Positions 1 through 12,800 of a DNA stretch of 64,000 nt are shown here, piece after piece (the stretch's first letter is position 1; each line of letters begins with the position of its first letter). This stretch comes from Collybiopsis luxurians FD-317 M1 (lineage: Eukaryota > Basidiomycota > Agaricomycetes > Agaricales > Omphalotaceae). The translations under genes and the position numbers were made by a program. The DNA is taken from the NCBI GenBank assembly GCA_000827265.1, contig KN834758.1, positions 1,015,067 to 1,079,066 on the forward strand. The letters are read 5' to 3'. Below the pieces are notes generated by a model that ran no database searches, was not told where the DNA came from, and saw nothing but the letters and a program-made list of their open reading frames with translations.

Positions 1-2401
1 ATGCTGCAATGACTTGCGTCAGTTGCGCGATAGTAGGATGGCTGTAGATGATGTTTTGGGATATTGCAGCAGCAGGCGCGGGAAAGCCAGATTTCCGAAG
101 CGCGGTGACAATATGCAGACGAAGTATTGTTGAAGAGAGACTGTGGACGATTTGTAGCTCGATTAACAAGATACTAGAGTCATTCAGTGGCCATACCTAT
201 CAAGCCCATGCTCAAACAAGTCTGCAGTGGTGGCTGGAGCTTTCGTTGAAAGCATTTCTAAGATTTGACCAGTAAGCCAGGGCTCCAAATGCTCGGCCTC
301 CCAGCTCTTGGGAGGTTCTACAGAGTCCCCTCCGGAGTTTGATTCAACCGTCTCGTATCTAATAGTTTTACTTGAGTGTCGTGTCGAATACGTCCAGCAA
401 TTGAAATCAGCTCACATCTTGTTGATCTCAGAGTCATATAATGCTAGAGCCGCTTTTCTAGCAATCGTCCCTTTCCCGACACGAGGGAGAGGTTTTTTGG
501 GATCCGCAACCAGGATCATTTCCTTGAAGATTCGACTAAATGCAGGAGCAATTTTGTTCGCGCTTTCGATTGCATCCCTGCAGCGGATTCAGTTGGTAGT
601 TGAGGATTGCTCGGCGGGGGTTTAGATACTCACCAAATCATGTTCCTAAATTTGGAGACTTCGGCGTCGTTGTGAACGTCGATTTGATATGCTGGCACAG
701 GCTCGAGTAGAATTCCGGGCTGGTCTCGTTGTCTGCCGAACATGACTGCTCCACTGAGCCTGAGGAAAACTTGGCTGAGCTAAACGTTTGACTTCGGGGC
801 GAGGAGGTCACTTACATGGGACTGGCTGAAATGATACTCTCCATCGGACCAGGAACGGTTTTCTCACCGGAAGAATGAATCAAAACGTCGTCTACTCGTC
901 CCACAATCTTCCACAGGTTTGGAATGGTAGGGTGAGGTTCAAATAGGTCCTGAGTCGCATAACCTGGAACATCGGGAAGGTTCTCGACGGCTACATGGTG
1001 AGTTTCACAGGTCTGTTTATGGATCAACACAGTCGAAGATCGTTAGTGCGGCTGAGCATACCAAGAACTGTGCCTCAAATGTACCGTCTCCTTGAGGCAC
1101 CCATCGGATATTGACTCGGTCTACGAACTGGAGGTATTGCCAATTCTCCTTATTCAACGCCAAATCCGTTACTACCCCAAATTCAGTGCCTCCGTATCCA
1201 GAAAAGACTGTAATCCCTCGATCGATAAGCGTTTCGGCTACGGACGGGGAAATAGGTCCTCCGCCATACATCTATAGTGAATAGATGAGATTTGAATCAC
1301 TAGCGAGATAGAAAACTAACCAGGAGACGAACAGTACGCAGGAACTCCATGGCGTCATCCGACTGCGCCCAGCTATGAAGAAAGGTGGGCACAGCCATCA
1401 TGCAAGTGGGTTGAATAACTTTCGCTGCATTCAGGATAGTTTCTGGGGTTACAGGTATGGGAACAGCGCTCGGTTTGGTCACAATCGGTGGGAGTATCGC
1501 AGTTGTCAGCGGTCCATACAGAGGTGAGAGCACATGATAACAGAAGCCCATCATATGGAACGTCGGGAGTCCCAAACTTCCTATCACAGGATTCGAGCAT
1601 AGTTCGCGTAACTTTGATACAAAGACTAATTTCGCCCATAGTCAGTTCGTGTCGGAAAGAGGATTGCGCGAGAACCAAACTCACTTAGAGACGCGTTATC
1701 CTTGATTATTTGATGGGTGAACAAGATAGGTTTGGGAAAACCAGTCGATCCAGAAGAATGCAAGTATATCCCTTTGTCCGAATCTTTGGGTGAGAATGAT
1801 AGAGTCAATGGGCTAAACGGATCCTTCGCTGTCTCTTTTCCCAGTCGCGGAAACATTTCTTGCAGTGAAGGCACTTCTTCAATACTGAGGGCATACGAGG
1901 GATCGGCCATTTCAATCTCAGCTCTCAGGCCATCGACCACACCTCGTAGAGTAACTTGTGTCGCGAGTAATCTATGAGTGGAAGTTTTTCGGATGAGATG
2001 TAGAAGAGCCGTTGGGGAGTTTCGCGGTGAGATGGGGAAAGGCTGCAGTAACACTTGAATGATGATACAGAACATAAACTATGCGGTTGACGTACCACTA
2101 AACCAGCCTTGATGATACCTGTAACCAGAGCGGAGTATAGCAAGGTGTCGACGTTGGCAACGATTGCAACGACATCTCCAGGCTGAGAGTAGCCGCGAAC
2201 AGCTTTTCCAACGCGATGAGCGGCTCGAATGTATTCGAGCATGCTGATCTCGGTTCTCTCTGTCGACCCAGGCTCATTGTAAACGAAAATTGGAAAGTCG
2301 GGATTATGCTCAAGATGGAAGTCAATCACATCAGGCAAGTTGAGTTGCTGGGAGTTGCCGAGGGCGGGAAGAACTGTTGCGTTGGTAGAAAAAGAAGCCA
2401 T
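1..2401 (-). CDS. Adenylate-forming reductase (NRPS-like A-T-R), copy 1, 3' end outside window
   Basis: Multi-exon gene whose N-terminal adenylation domain activates a carboxylic or amino acid as its AMP ester. The start ATG at 2399-2401 gives MASFSTNATVLPALGNSQQL. Visible adenylation motifs are YLHSSGSTGFPK (P-loop), YGGTEFG and GRVDDVLIHSSGEK. Splicing at about 206/155 restores a carrier-domain site, FEHGLDSLSS, whose serine would carry phosphopantetheine. The window edge cuts the gene inside the carrier domain, so the reductase domain is not visible. No frameshift was found in the visible exons, which align exon for exon with the copy at 20021-23960. In basidiomycetes this family loads an acid and releases it reductively as an aldehyde; the substrate cannot be read from the sequence. 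Class is confident, product unknown. Confidence 0.88.
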
Positions 2402-2471
2402 TTCGGTCGGTCTTGAGGACTACCCCTGCTCTCTACGGGTACCGCTGATGTGAAAGCTCTACTCGAGGCAG

Positions 2472-2509
2472 CTTTTATATTTCATAATGGCCCGACCATC
2501 CTACGCATA
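2472..2509 (-). promoter_or_regulatory. Core promoter of reductase copy 1: TATA box plus conserved 19-bp block
   Basis: On the minus strand TATAAAAG lies at 2472-2479, about 70 bp upstream of the ATG. The plus-strand block CCCGACCATCCTACGCATA at 2491-2509 is identical to one upstream of the second reductase (24095-24113), where it also sits just beyond the TATA box. That the block binds a regulator is inference. Confidence 0.5.
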
Positions 2510-3438
2510 TGTCGAGTGACCTAGCGGGAAAACATCTGGCCCTTCGATATCCCGGAAAAGTGCTATCAGATTTCGGGCCATTCGCAAATTTTGAACGCCT
2601 AACGTGGATTCCTCGCCTAAATTTGAGGACCTCATATAGATTATGAAATGATGTACGAACTACACAGTATTCTCAGAATGAGATCGGGAGTGTTACATCG
2701 CTTCATGAAGGCAACGTTAGTGCTCACCTCCAACGGTTCAAAGGAGCAGCCACAAGCGTAAATTAGTACGTAACATATTTGGATACGTCCTATCGCGACC
2801 ACTATCACTTTGTGCGACGCGGCGCGGCGCGTATGATTGCATCCGATAACAATTCGAATACAGTTTGATGAAGTCGATCTGAGGTAGAGAGCCCTATCAG
2901 TCCAAATGCGAACGACAGCAGCGGTTGGTTAACAGTGATTCGACCTTGTTGAGGGCAAGCAGTAGAAATTCATTGGCACCTCACTGATGCGTCCGAATGA
3001 AGGTCGGAATAACAGACGCCGAGTTATACCTTAGGCAATAACCGAAAATAAACTGCATGCAAGTCCTGTCGAAGGGTGATGGCTATGACGCATTGCTAGT
3101 TGTTCAAGAAAGCATTAAGCTGCCTCCAATGAACTCAGATTCAGAGTCACCGCGGGTGGAAAATCGTGAGATAGCAAGGTGCATAGACCGAAATTTGGGT
3201 ATCCATGTCATTGAAAACCACAAGAGAGCTCCTGTATATGTAGATAACCTGTTCATAGGCTGCGTGAACATAGTTGAGCGTGAAGAGACTGAAATAGGAG
3301 CGCCCGGAGATTCAGATGGGCGCCTCACCACAAGTCATAAGACCAATATGACAACCTGATATAGACCATGAAGAGAATTAGTACATTTTTTTTCTACCAA
3401 AACTAATCGACTGGGATGCTTAGTATGAGATCGAAGGT
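2510..3438. other. Intergenic, includes diverged duplicated upstream DNA
   Basis: No convincing gene. The stretch near 2910-3025 resembles about 24250-24350 upstream of reductase copy 2 (shared GCAGCGGTT and a similar CCGAAT-AA-GTCGGAA string), so the reductase duplication included several hundred bases of upstream DNA. The remainder up to the peroxidase stop codon shows only short chance ORFs. Confidence 0.5.
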
Positions 3439-5512
3439 TCAAGTGATTGTATCAAGAGGTAAAGTCGAAGGAACTAAAAAATTGTCCAGCGAAAGTGATG
3501 CCCGATCGTTACCACCAACAGTTGCAGTAACGCTCACAGTGGACGCTGTGAGGCTGATATTAGCTGTCAGGAATGTGAAACCACCTTGCGGTGGATTCTG
3601 CTCGTCCGGTACGAGCTTGGTCGATGTGATTACAGGGAGGAACGGTGGGAGGGAAGAATTGAATAATGGGTCCCAGACACTCATGGACCCACTGGTCGAG
3701 GTGGGATCTCCACGGACCTACGTATAGAAGATGATCATGAAAAAAACATATCAGCCGAGCTATCTACGCAGAAGTACTCACGGCCAATACGAGCTTTTTG
3801 AACGTGAAGAAACTTGGTAAACTTTGAGGTTGAATGACAGTGACAATTTCGCTTCGTTGGACGTCCACAAACACTTCATCTTGTTCAATTACATATCCCG
3901 GGCCGTTGTTGTCTACTAATACTGGTTCAGATCCGTCATTTTCGCTAATTTCGAACCAGAATTTGGAGATAGACGTAGTCGCATTGATAGTCGCATTGAA
4001 GAAAAACCTGTTGGAGGAAGTGACACTAGAAATAAGGTGTCCGAAGCTATTTAGAATGTTGGTTTGGTTGCTTGAAGACCGAACGGAGCATCCAACGGGT
4101 GGACAGGAAGAACCTTGTCGATCAAGCCAGAACATGGTCACTGTTCGACGTGGATTATTGCTGAGATTGAGAACCTACGATGCGAAGCTCTGTACTGATC
4201 ATATTGGGAAAGGGATCCTACTTACTCGGAGAGCGGTCGTCATACTGAACAAACCACTCCGATAAGAGAATAAAGGATTGGTGACGAGGTAGTCGAACGG
4301 TTCAGCTATGGGCTCAGAAAGAGTTACGCCGTTTGGAACGGTATTGATCAGCCTTTCGATCAGGTTTGCGCATGTGTCGTCGAACGTCGTGGGTGATAGT
4401 AGACTGTCGTATACATTAAGGAAAAATATATTCTGTCCAATGGATGAAAGAGCACCTTTGCATAGTTGCATTGCCATCACTTGAAAAGATTCGGAAATCC
4501 GATCTTGTCGTTATATTGGGGCCCACGACGAGGACATTTTGGGTGGTGTTTTGGAGATATTGCGAAACCCTGATCAAAAAGTCTTGCCATAAGAAGGAGG
4601 AAAGCTCAAGAAATGGACCTCTCGTACACTGTGTTATCAAAAGTCGGTGTGGTGTCGAAGTTGGCCATAATCGTGGTAGGATTTGTTACTATTGTTGGAA
4701 AATCTACTTGTCTGACTCCACCGAGGGTATGCCCGCATGCAACCAGCGCTATCATCTCAGTTTGACTGAATCCTTGACGGCGGAAGGACTCAATATGTGA
4801 TGCAAGATCCTGTTGTGGTAGCGGGACGGTAGGCGGGCCAGCTCTGGTAGCATCGACCCGACCAGCGCGATAGGGGATTATTGGACCTCCACATGATGCT
4901 ACGCCGAACACTGCGCCTAAAGCGATCAGGTCTGCCGCTATACATAGCAGCGAATCCACGCGAGGCATTAGCTACCAGTTTCATGGGAAACTCTGTGAAC
5001 GTACTTCCAAAAAACGGAGTGGTTACCAGAAGGGTGGCAAAGTCAGCCAAAGACTGAGCCATTCCGATCCCGACATTCTGTTCCAAGTCGATAAGGTGTC
5101 AGCCGCAATATAAGCAGGGCTGCTATGACAATCTCATACCTGAGTCCTTTCCAGTTCGAACTGGATGGAAGCATCGAGTCCACCGGTGCCGTCGAATTTG
5201 TTGTGAGTCGACATGTCATGGTAAGCCTACGTCGATTTGCAACGGTTTAGCGTACGTGCTCATTCATTCATTGGGTCGAAAGCTCACAATACGAAGCCAT
5301 TGTGCGGCTACAGTGGTACTTTGCCTTGGCGCGCATTCTTCTGCTAAGGAGCTGAATCTAGCGGCCTCGTAAAGCTGAAAATCTGCATAGCTCAGCAACG
5401 TGTTGGGCCATTGGAATGTGGCAAAACCGTTTACGAAGCCAGCAAAAATACAGGCTATCACTATGATTATTTGGAATGGCAAGCAGTGAAGATTCGGCGC
5501 AGGACGTGCCAT
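3439..5512 (-). CDS. Secreted plant-type heme peroxidase with C-terminal extension
   Basis: Several-exon gene starting at ATG 5512. A hydrophobic stretch near residues 12-30 (FQIIIVIACIFAGFVNGFA) looks like a signal peptide. Removing the intron at about 5286-5226 gives WLRIAYHDMSTHNKFDGTGG: distal Arg and His in the usual R-x3-H spacing, followed by the DGTGGLDASIQ segment. The proximal haem His is in MIALVACGHTLGGVR. A further intron at about 4457-4406 must be removed to read GNATMQSLLSPTTFDDTC without a break. After the peroxidase fold comes an extension of roughly 200 residues rich in Ser/Thr/Asn with SSCPPVGC, not recognised. The family oxidises phenolic or other substrates with H2O2. No Mn-binding or surface Trp site could be assigned, so this is not called a ligninolytic type. 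Confidence 0.85.
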
Positions 5513-6417
5513 GGGAAGCTGGGGAATGAGGAAGTGAAAAGACGCGTCATTTAAAGCTACTACTAAGGATGTTCCGACACCTCTGCCTCCACGGTTGAGT
5601 ATACTTTTGAAGTGTTGTGGTCAGCATCTTCGTACTCTGGGATAACGAAACGAGGACAAAACTCGCAGAAACCCACCCACATTAAAATGTGTTAGGTTTC
5701 TCCCAGGACCCTGAGAGTGTTAGACTACTTTTTATCCTTGAGAGGGGGGACGGCACCGACGAGGGACTAGAGTGAATTACATCCGTACTTCTCGAGAGTA
5801 TTTACGGCGCAACAAGGCGAAGTTCAGAATATAAAGTTGCGGTTCATGAAAACGTGGTTGAATGGATGAATTTATGCCAGGTACATGTTTCGTTGACGGT
5901 GACTGTTCAGCATGGAATCCGTCTCACGCTGGATTAGCGTCATACATACCAATTTAGTAAGGTCCGCAGGGGAGAGATGCTCAGTAAGTAGCTGAGCCAA
6001 TTTCGCCGGGAAGTCAGGATACTGGCAAGTTGAAAGGAATTCGAACGTACGAAGAGTTTGTACGCAAAAGTAGAACGCATGGTTAATGTACGACGGAAAA
6101 GCAGAATTCGGAAAGGCTGGGGAGCCGTTGATGCTTTGGTGAGTAGTATACTGAATTGCACTTACACTTTGAGTTGAGTGTATGCGGTGGACTTTGCTGG
6201 TCCGTCCGGCCGAAGACGGGTCGGAGTTTAAAATTTTGATTACGTGTTGCTTGGTCGCCAATATGCTCTCTCATCCCGACCACAACGTACTGTGTGCTCG
6301 AGATCCCTAATAGGTCTGTGCTTCACTATGCTCGACCTCTGCTCGTCTCAGGCTCTGATAAGCCTTCTCTTTTCTTCCTCTTCTTCTTCCTTTTCTCTTT
6401 TATTAAAGACTTGAAAG
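5513..6417. other. Divergent intergenic region between peroxidase and ARS2
   Basis: This 0.9-kb region holds the promoters of both flanking genes. A pyrimidine-rich run at about 6362-6400, just upstream of the ARS2 ATG, is typical of strongly expressed fungal genes. Minus-strand ORFs at 5872-6261 resemble nothing I know and are not called. Confidence 0.5.
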
Positions 6418-9400
6418 ATGTCCTATCCTCCTCCGCCTCGACGTTCCCGTTCGCGTTCCCCAAGAGGCTCATATCAGCCGCGGAATGTGTATGACTATCC
6501 TCCGGAGCCTGGTCTTCGTGAATGGGACAATTATGAAAAAGATCGCTGGGCATATGATAGACAGTATGATTATAGTCGCAGAGGAAGAAGTAGAAGTCCT
6601 GATGACTGTACGTGACCCAGTTTCGCTTTGTTTACCCCTTGTGAAACGGTATATTAGTCAACAGAAAACGACGGCGTTCGCCTTCTCCGTACGAACGTCC
6701 TTTTGAACGAGACCGCTATGAACCAAGGCCTCGATACAATGATGATTTCGGTTTGTCCAATTACTTCTTCTGTTTCATCTTTTTCTTAAGTTTTATAGAC
6801 TCTCGAGGCTATGGTTACTCTCCTCCTCGGCGTGGCCATGGCCAACAGTTTCCCTCGCGTCGACCACCCCCAGACCCTCACATGTTCGAGTATCCAGCCA
6901 ACCTACGTCAATACGCTGAATGGTTCCGCTATTTCTACCCAGAACAGGCCGCGCAAGAAGATAACGCTGATAAGGCCGCCGAACAAGAAGCTGGGGACGG
7001 CTCAAAACCTCGTAACGGCATCAGGTCGAGATGGGAAAAGTACAAGAAAGACTTCTCTGCAAACCAGGTCCGTCTAGCTGCAACGTTCAATCTTTACAGC
7101 TTGCGTTTCTCATGTAATGTAACGCTCATGTGTGTTTGGTACTGTAGCTGCAAACCATGTTTGAGCATCACAAGAAATCTCCATGGTTTTGGGAAAAGTA
7201 CGACCGTGCTCCAGAGTTTCAGCAGCTTCGCCAGAGAGTGCGAAAGGAAGGTTGGAAAGGCAGACTGAATGCCTTTCTACTTGATCTCGAGTCGGGTAAA
7301 TATGACCCGGATTTGAACGAGTCAGAGTCAGATTCAACGGGCAACAAGGACCATGCAAATGGTGAAGCTGTTACTGCTGATGGAGAAGAGACAAAGCCCT
7401 CCGGAGACGATGATCAGTTCGAAGTTGAGGATGACGCCGGTGGAGATGCTAATGGAAAGTCTAGTGGTGAAAATAAACGTTCGAATAAGGGAGAAGAGAT
7501 AGCTGTTCCTCCTGAGGGAAATCAGGTCATGATTCGAACCATACCTCCAGATATTGGTCGTGTCAAATTGGAAGAAGTGTGTAGTTATGCACGTGTCTTG
7601 GTTCTCCGTGGCTGATTCTTGCCTCTTAGTCGTGCAAAAGCATTCCCGGTTTTGTTTACCTTGCTCTCGGCGACCCTCTACAGAAGAGAAACTACTACCG
7701 TGCAGGCTGGTTGCGTTTCACTGATGATGCCGACATGGCCCTTGTAATGTCCGAACTTCAAGACAGAAAAGTGAGTTTCGGCTACTTAGTCCTACGCCCG
7801 TCTCTCAATGCCTTGTTATCAGATTGAGGGCTTCAAGTTGCATGTATCTCATACCACTAAGCCTTTTGTCAACAAGATCCGTATTGCCCCCGATGTCGCC
7901 AGCAGGCCGGAACGCATGGAAAAGGATCTCGCCAATGCGAGGACTCTTGCTGGCCTTCTTGAAGAAGAAGCTGCCGCTCTGCGCAAATTCAAACCTGGCA
8001 AAGACGACGCACAGGCCAAACCCGAGGGGGAAGATGCTCCCATGGACGGCGGCAATCTTGAGAATGGGGATATCGATGTTGACGGAGAGGAAGAAGAGGA
8101 AGAACCTCCTGAGCGTGGGTCGGACGCCGTTGACCGACGAATTGAGAAAATTATGGCGGATATGAGGGATCAAGGATTGGTGGATCTCAGTGATGAAGAA
8201 GCCTATGAAGCGAAAAAGGTACGGGTCGCTTGGCGTTTGAAAGTCATTGATCTCATGGTGCCCTAGACTGAAGTATCTTTGGACCTGTATCTTGCATACT
8301 TGCGTGCTGCGTACCATGCATGCTACTATTGCTCTGTTGTTACCGATCATCTTGAAGAGTTGCAGCGAAAGTGCATTAAACACGTAAGGAAGCCATTACC
8401 CAAGGTGTCAGCTATATCAGATGAGGCCAAAGTTACGAATGGGGGTGAGGGAGTCGAAGATGAGGAGAAGCCTGCGCCAGAGAAGGAGTCGCCGAAGAAG
8501 GATTTGAAAGGTAAGAATGACCGTGGTGGTGAGTTCTGTTAGTTTACTCCAGTTATCTCGTGTTTCTTATGATGGACGTACATAGATGACCGTTGGCTCG
8601 ACTGGCTTGATCAAAAGATCGCTCTGTTGATCAACCGTAATGGGGTTGACCCTCGAGACTATGGAGGTAAAAGTTATGACGAGTACGCCTTGTGTTATAA
8701 ACCACGTTTTCAACACGTTTTCTTAACGAGTATATCTAACAGGGAACTGTCGAAACTTGTTGAGCCTCATATCAAACAAGAGGATGAAGGCAAATTCCGG
8801 TGCAGGAACTGTTCAAAATTGTTCAAAGCTACCTCGTTTGTTGAGAAGCATATTGCGAACAAGCATCCTGAGCTCGTTAAACCCCTTGAAGATGTATATT
8901 GCCGCGTTCCATGCATTGATGAAACAGATGTACTGAATTGTTATGCCCTGAACAGATACCATACTTCAATAGCTTTGCTCTGGACCCTCATAGAATTCAA
9001 CCATTTGCTCATCCGCCTGCAGTTATTGGTAACAGCACTCAGGCACCCCCGCAGGCTTATGGGATTCAGGCGCCGATGAACAACAATAATTTTGGGGAAT
9101 ACGGTCGAATGACATACCCATACCCTGGCTATCCTCCACCCGGGAACGGATATTGGGGTGATTATGGGCCAGGCAAAAATTTCTATGACTATCCACCTGG
9201 CCAGCGACGCGACGATGCGAACGGGCGACGATTAAGCGACCGTATAGCTGGCTTTGCAGATATTCCAGCAAATGCTGGTCTTCCGCCGAAACCTCTTGCC
9301 ACGATGGATGCGCCTCTAAACGCGGGTAATAGTAATAACAACCGTAGACGGAATACAGGTGGAAGTGCTACTGGTGGACCTCCTCCCCCTCCCCCTCCAG

Positions 9401-9546
9401 ATGCGAAAGAGGATCCGCGGGCCGCTGCTGGACGTCGTGTGAGCTACCATGATATGGATTTGGTCGCAGAGGTATGTGCATTTATTTTCCGCTCCGCGGC
9501 TGATTAATTCATGTTCATTTAGGGTGATGTTGAGCTGACTTACTGA
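6418..9546 (+). CDS. ARS2: ARS2/SERRATE-family nuclear RNA effector protein
   Basis: Multi-exon gene. The N-terminus is Arg/Ser-rich and low-complexity (PPPPRRSRSRSPRGSY), followed by the conserved helical block FSANQLQTMFEHHKKSPWFW. An RRM-like middle section contains MIRTIPPDIGRVKLEE, and a further block contains YLRAAYHACYYCSVVTDHLE. The diagnostic C2H2-type finger is CRNCSKLFKATSFVEKHIAN, C-x2-C-x12-H then H. A Gly/Pro/Asn-rich tail ends in DVELTY with TGA at 9544-9546. In other eukaryotes ARS2 bridges the nuclear cap-binding complex to RNA processing and decay machinery (Pir2 in fission yeast). Acidic linkers after the RRM-like part are normal for the family. The SSK1-like gene follows on the same strand after about 250 bp. 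No break seen. Confidence 0.92.
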
Positions 9547-9800
9547 GCGGTATGATAAAGAGGAAAAATCACGCCTTGTTTTTGGTACATAAATTGTAGT
9601 GTACTAAAATTGCCCTCGCCGTATCTACGTTTGGTAAAAGAGTAGAAGAGTAAAAAAGTAAAACTACCGAGAATGAGATCACGTTTTGAAATTACAAGTG
9701 TCTTTTCCTATCATACCAACTTGACCGGTTTGCTGTTACATTCTGGACCTTCATTTTCTATTGCACCGTCTAGGAGCACCTTTGCTCCATTGAGAGCTCC

Positions 9801-12800
9801 ATGTCTCCTTCAAAGTCTGACAAACAGCCCGCGGCAGGATCCTTTCCAGCAGAGTCCAGCGAAGAGCATTTAGTGCAGGATGCCGTTGTTGTCGACATGC
9901 CCTCCTTCAATAAATTCAGCATTAATGTTCCCTCTGAACCCAGTCGGCCAATTTCGACACCAATCTCTTCGGATAGGACAGCCCTGAGCTCATCAGAATC
10001 AGGAGATAGCTCTGACGACGACGACGATTCGGGCCAGGAAAGGGAAAACGGGGACACTTTTGACGCCAATCACTCCCCGACCATTTCAACGACAATCCGG
10101 CCACCAATTCCCGACCAATCTGTTCATATTCATCCTCGTTTCTCCCGTGCATCTTCTCTTCCACTCCCTTCACAACTTGGCCATTTAAATCACCCACATA
10201 GACCTTTATCTTCATCTCTGAAACCGCCATATTCAGATCCAGTTACCCCAGAACTGGACCGGTTCAAAGATTTGTCACTAGAACTTGCAGATTCAGTCCA
10301 AATGGTCGTCCAGACTATGCTACACATCAGCCCAACGCAGGTTCTAGATCCTGCGAAGGAGCAGTTTTCCGCATGTGCCCTGGCTGTTCCAACACCCTCC
10401 ATGTCTGCCATGTTCACTACAATGAAAAATCTCAATTATATCTCCGCAAATATGGCCGCTTTTGCTGCGGAAGAGACGCACCCAGAGGATACGCCGCTCT
10501 TTTCTAATCGGAAACACAATGACTTTGACATTGGGGAACTGTTGCAGAGTGTAGGTGATGCATTGAGTGCTTCTGCCGCTCAGGTCGGTGTGGATTTAGT
10601 GTTGTTTCATGGGGATGCGGCTTTGAAGCACGTTTGGGTGAAGGGCGATGAGCCTTGCATGTCGTATCTTTTATCCCATGTACGTCTGTCATGCATTATC
10701 CTGTTTTATTTTACTGACCGGAATCTAGCTTATCCGACAAATCCTTACCATCTCTCAGAGAGGAGACACGATCGAACTCGGTCTCTTTGTGAATCGTTCA
10801 TCATCCCCTCAAAGACAAAACTCTTTGTCATCAGAAACTGAAGAAGATGATCCGTTCAAAGCGCATTTCTATGGGGAAGGCTCGTTCGAGTGTGTTGTAG
10901 AGATATTACATAGATTCTCTCCAGCTGGCACTTCCGAAGGTATCTCGCGAACGCAGCCGTCATTCTCAAACCTTGCTACTCGACGACTGTTGGCTCAAGT
11001 TGGCGCTACCCTATCTGAAAATATACCATCTCTCGATGGTTCCCTTGAGATCGGGTGTAGTTACCGTCTAACGTTTGCCGTGGAAGCTGGATTATCACCT
11101 CGTCAAGCTCCGACTACTACTACAACTGAGGATCATCAATCCGCCAATGAACCGACTCTAGAACAACTCTCGACATTCGTTGACACTCTCAAGGGCAAAA
11201 AGGTTCATCTTTATTCCAGTTCGAAGAGTTCCTTCGCTCATCACCTTACGAGCTATCTTACTACTTGGGGTCTGGATGTCAGCCACCTCTCTACCGAAGG
11301 TGGGGAGGAGAGCGCATCCGAGGACCCTTCAAGTCCTTCAGCCACTACTTCGACCTCCAATCTTGAAGGCTACACTCCTTCTGGTATCCCGCCTAAAGTG
11401 GAGCCACCTCGACCACCAAAAGCTCAACCTGTCTCATTCATCCTTATTGATGATGATGTGGTTGTTCTGAAGGAGCGGCTACAGGTCATTCGAGATGAGC
11501 AGAGTTACCCTCTCAATCTCAACTCACGAAAACGTCCCTCTCTCGCTGCCCATCATCGACCTCGCTCGTCTCCACAGGTTACTCGCATATCCCCTACCGT
11601 TCATACATCTGTCATTATGCATTTCACGAGTCTCGCAAACTATAAACTAACAAAAAATCTAGTGCAATCCTTCCTCGATTCTTACAGGAGCAGCCTATCA
11701 TCCCTACCCATACCCGAAATTATGGTCATACCTAAACCAGCTGGTCCTCGGCGTTTCCTAACAGCACTACATACAGCTGCAACGAAACCTGCCGTGGACT
11801 CATTCTTTTCACCCATCGCTACCACTCCAGGCACTCCTTATTCGTTTGGAGGCGGCTCATACCTCGGCTCGCCTCAGCAGCTGCAGCAGCGAGGCGTTTC
11901 TCGAACATCTTCCGTCCACCGACCGTCAGGCTCTCGGTCAAACTCGGACCGCTCCTCCAGATCCATCAACATCCTCGAAAATCATGCGAACCTCCCTCCG
12001 TCACCGTTAAGCATGGATAACAACTCGGAATACTTTTCTGAAACTATAACCAAATTTGGAGAAACTCCTATGAAGTTGGGCGTTACCCCTCGAGCAGGGG
12101 TGATTCTGCAGAATCCCGACGGACAGCCTGCTGGAATCTTCTTTTCACCACGCGCCGAGAAGGGCAATATATTTTCAAGTTACAGTATGGAGCGGGATCG
12201 TGGTCATTTATCTGTCGTTACTGTTCCGCGGCGGTCCGTATCGTCAAATAGCAATAACGAAGAATCTGCGGTAACCTTTGCTTCCCTACTTGAGGTTGCT
12301 TCTGCAGAGAGCCCTGCTTCGCCCGCCGAAGTAGAAAAGAACGTTCAAGTTCCCACACGTCAACACTCCCGATCTAGTGTATCTGCGTCTCCGACCACAG
12401 AATCGTCCGCTGCTCAGGCACTCCGCAAAGCTAGCTCAGATGTTGGCTCGCGGAAGGGACCTGCTTCGCCACCTGGCTCGCCGATTCTGGCGCCTAGCTT
12501 GCGGAACGCACGACGGCCCAAGATGGATGCTAAGGGACTCTCACCTGCCCCGACAAATAAGAAGGGCAAATCCCCTGCGGAAAATAACATTGTTCCACCC
12601 ATTAGTGTCTTGATTGTCGATGGTATGTTCGGTATCCTGCTCCTTATCCAAGTTGTGATATTTACCCAGATGTGGTCTTAGATAACCATATCCAACGACA
12701 AATTTTCTCCGCTTTTATGAAGAAGAATCAAATTAAGTACGATGTCGCTTCAAATGGAAAGGAGGCTGTGGAAAAGTGGAAGACTGGAGAGTTTCATTTG

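Noticed and set aside
9481..9510. ARS2 ending in the intron-retained frame EVCAFIFRSAAD
   Set aside because: Splicing GTATGT..TTTAG gives the conserved-looking end EGDVELTY; the unspliced tail is intronic.
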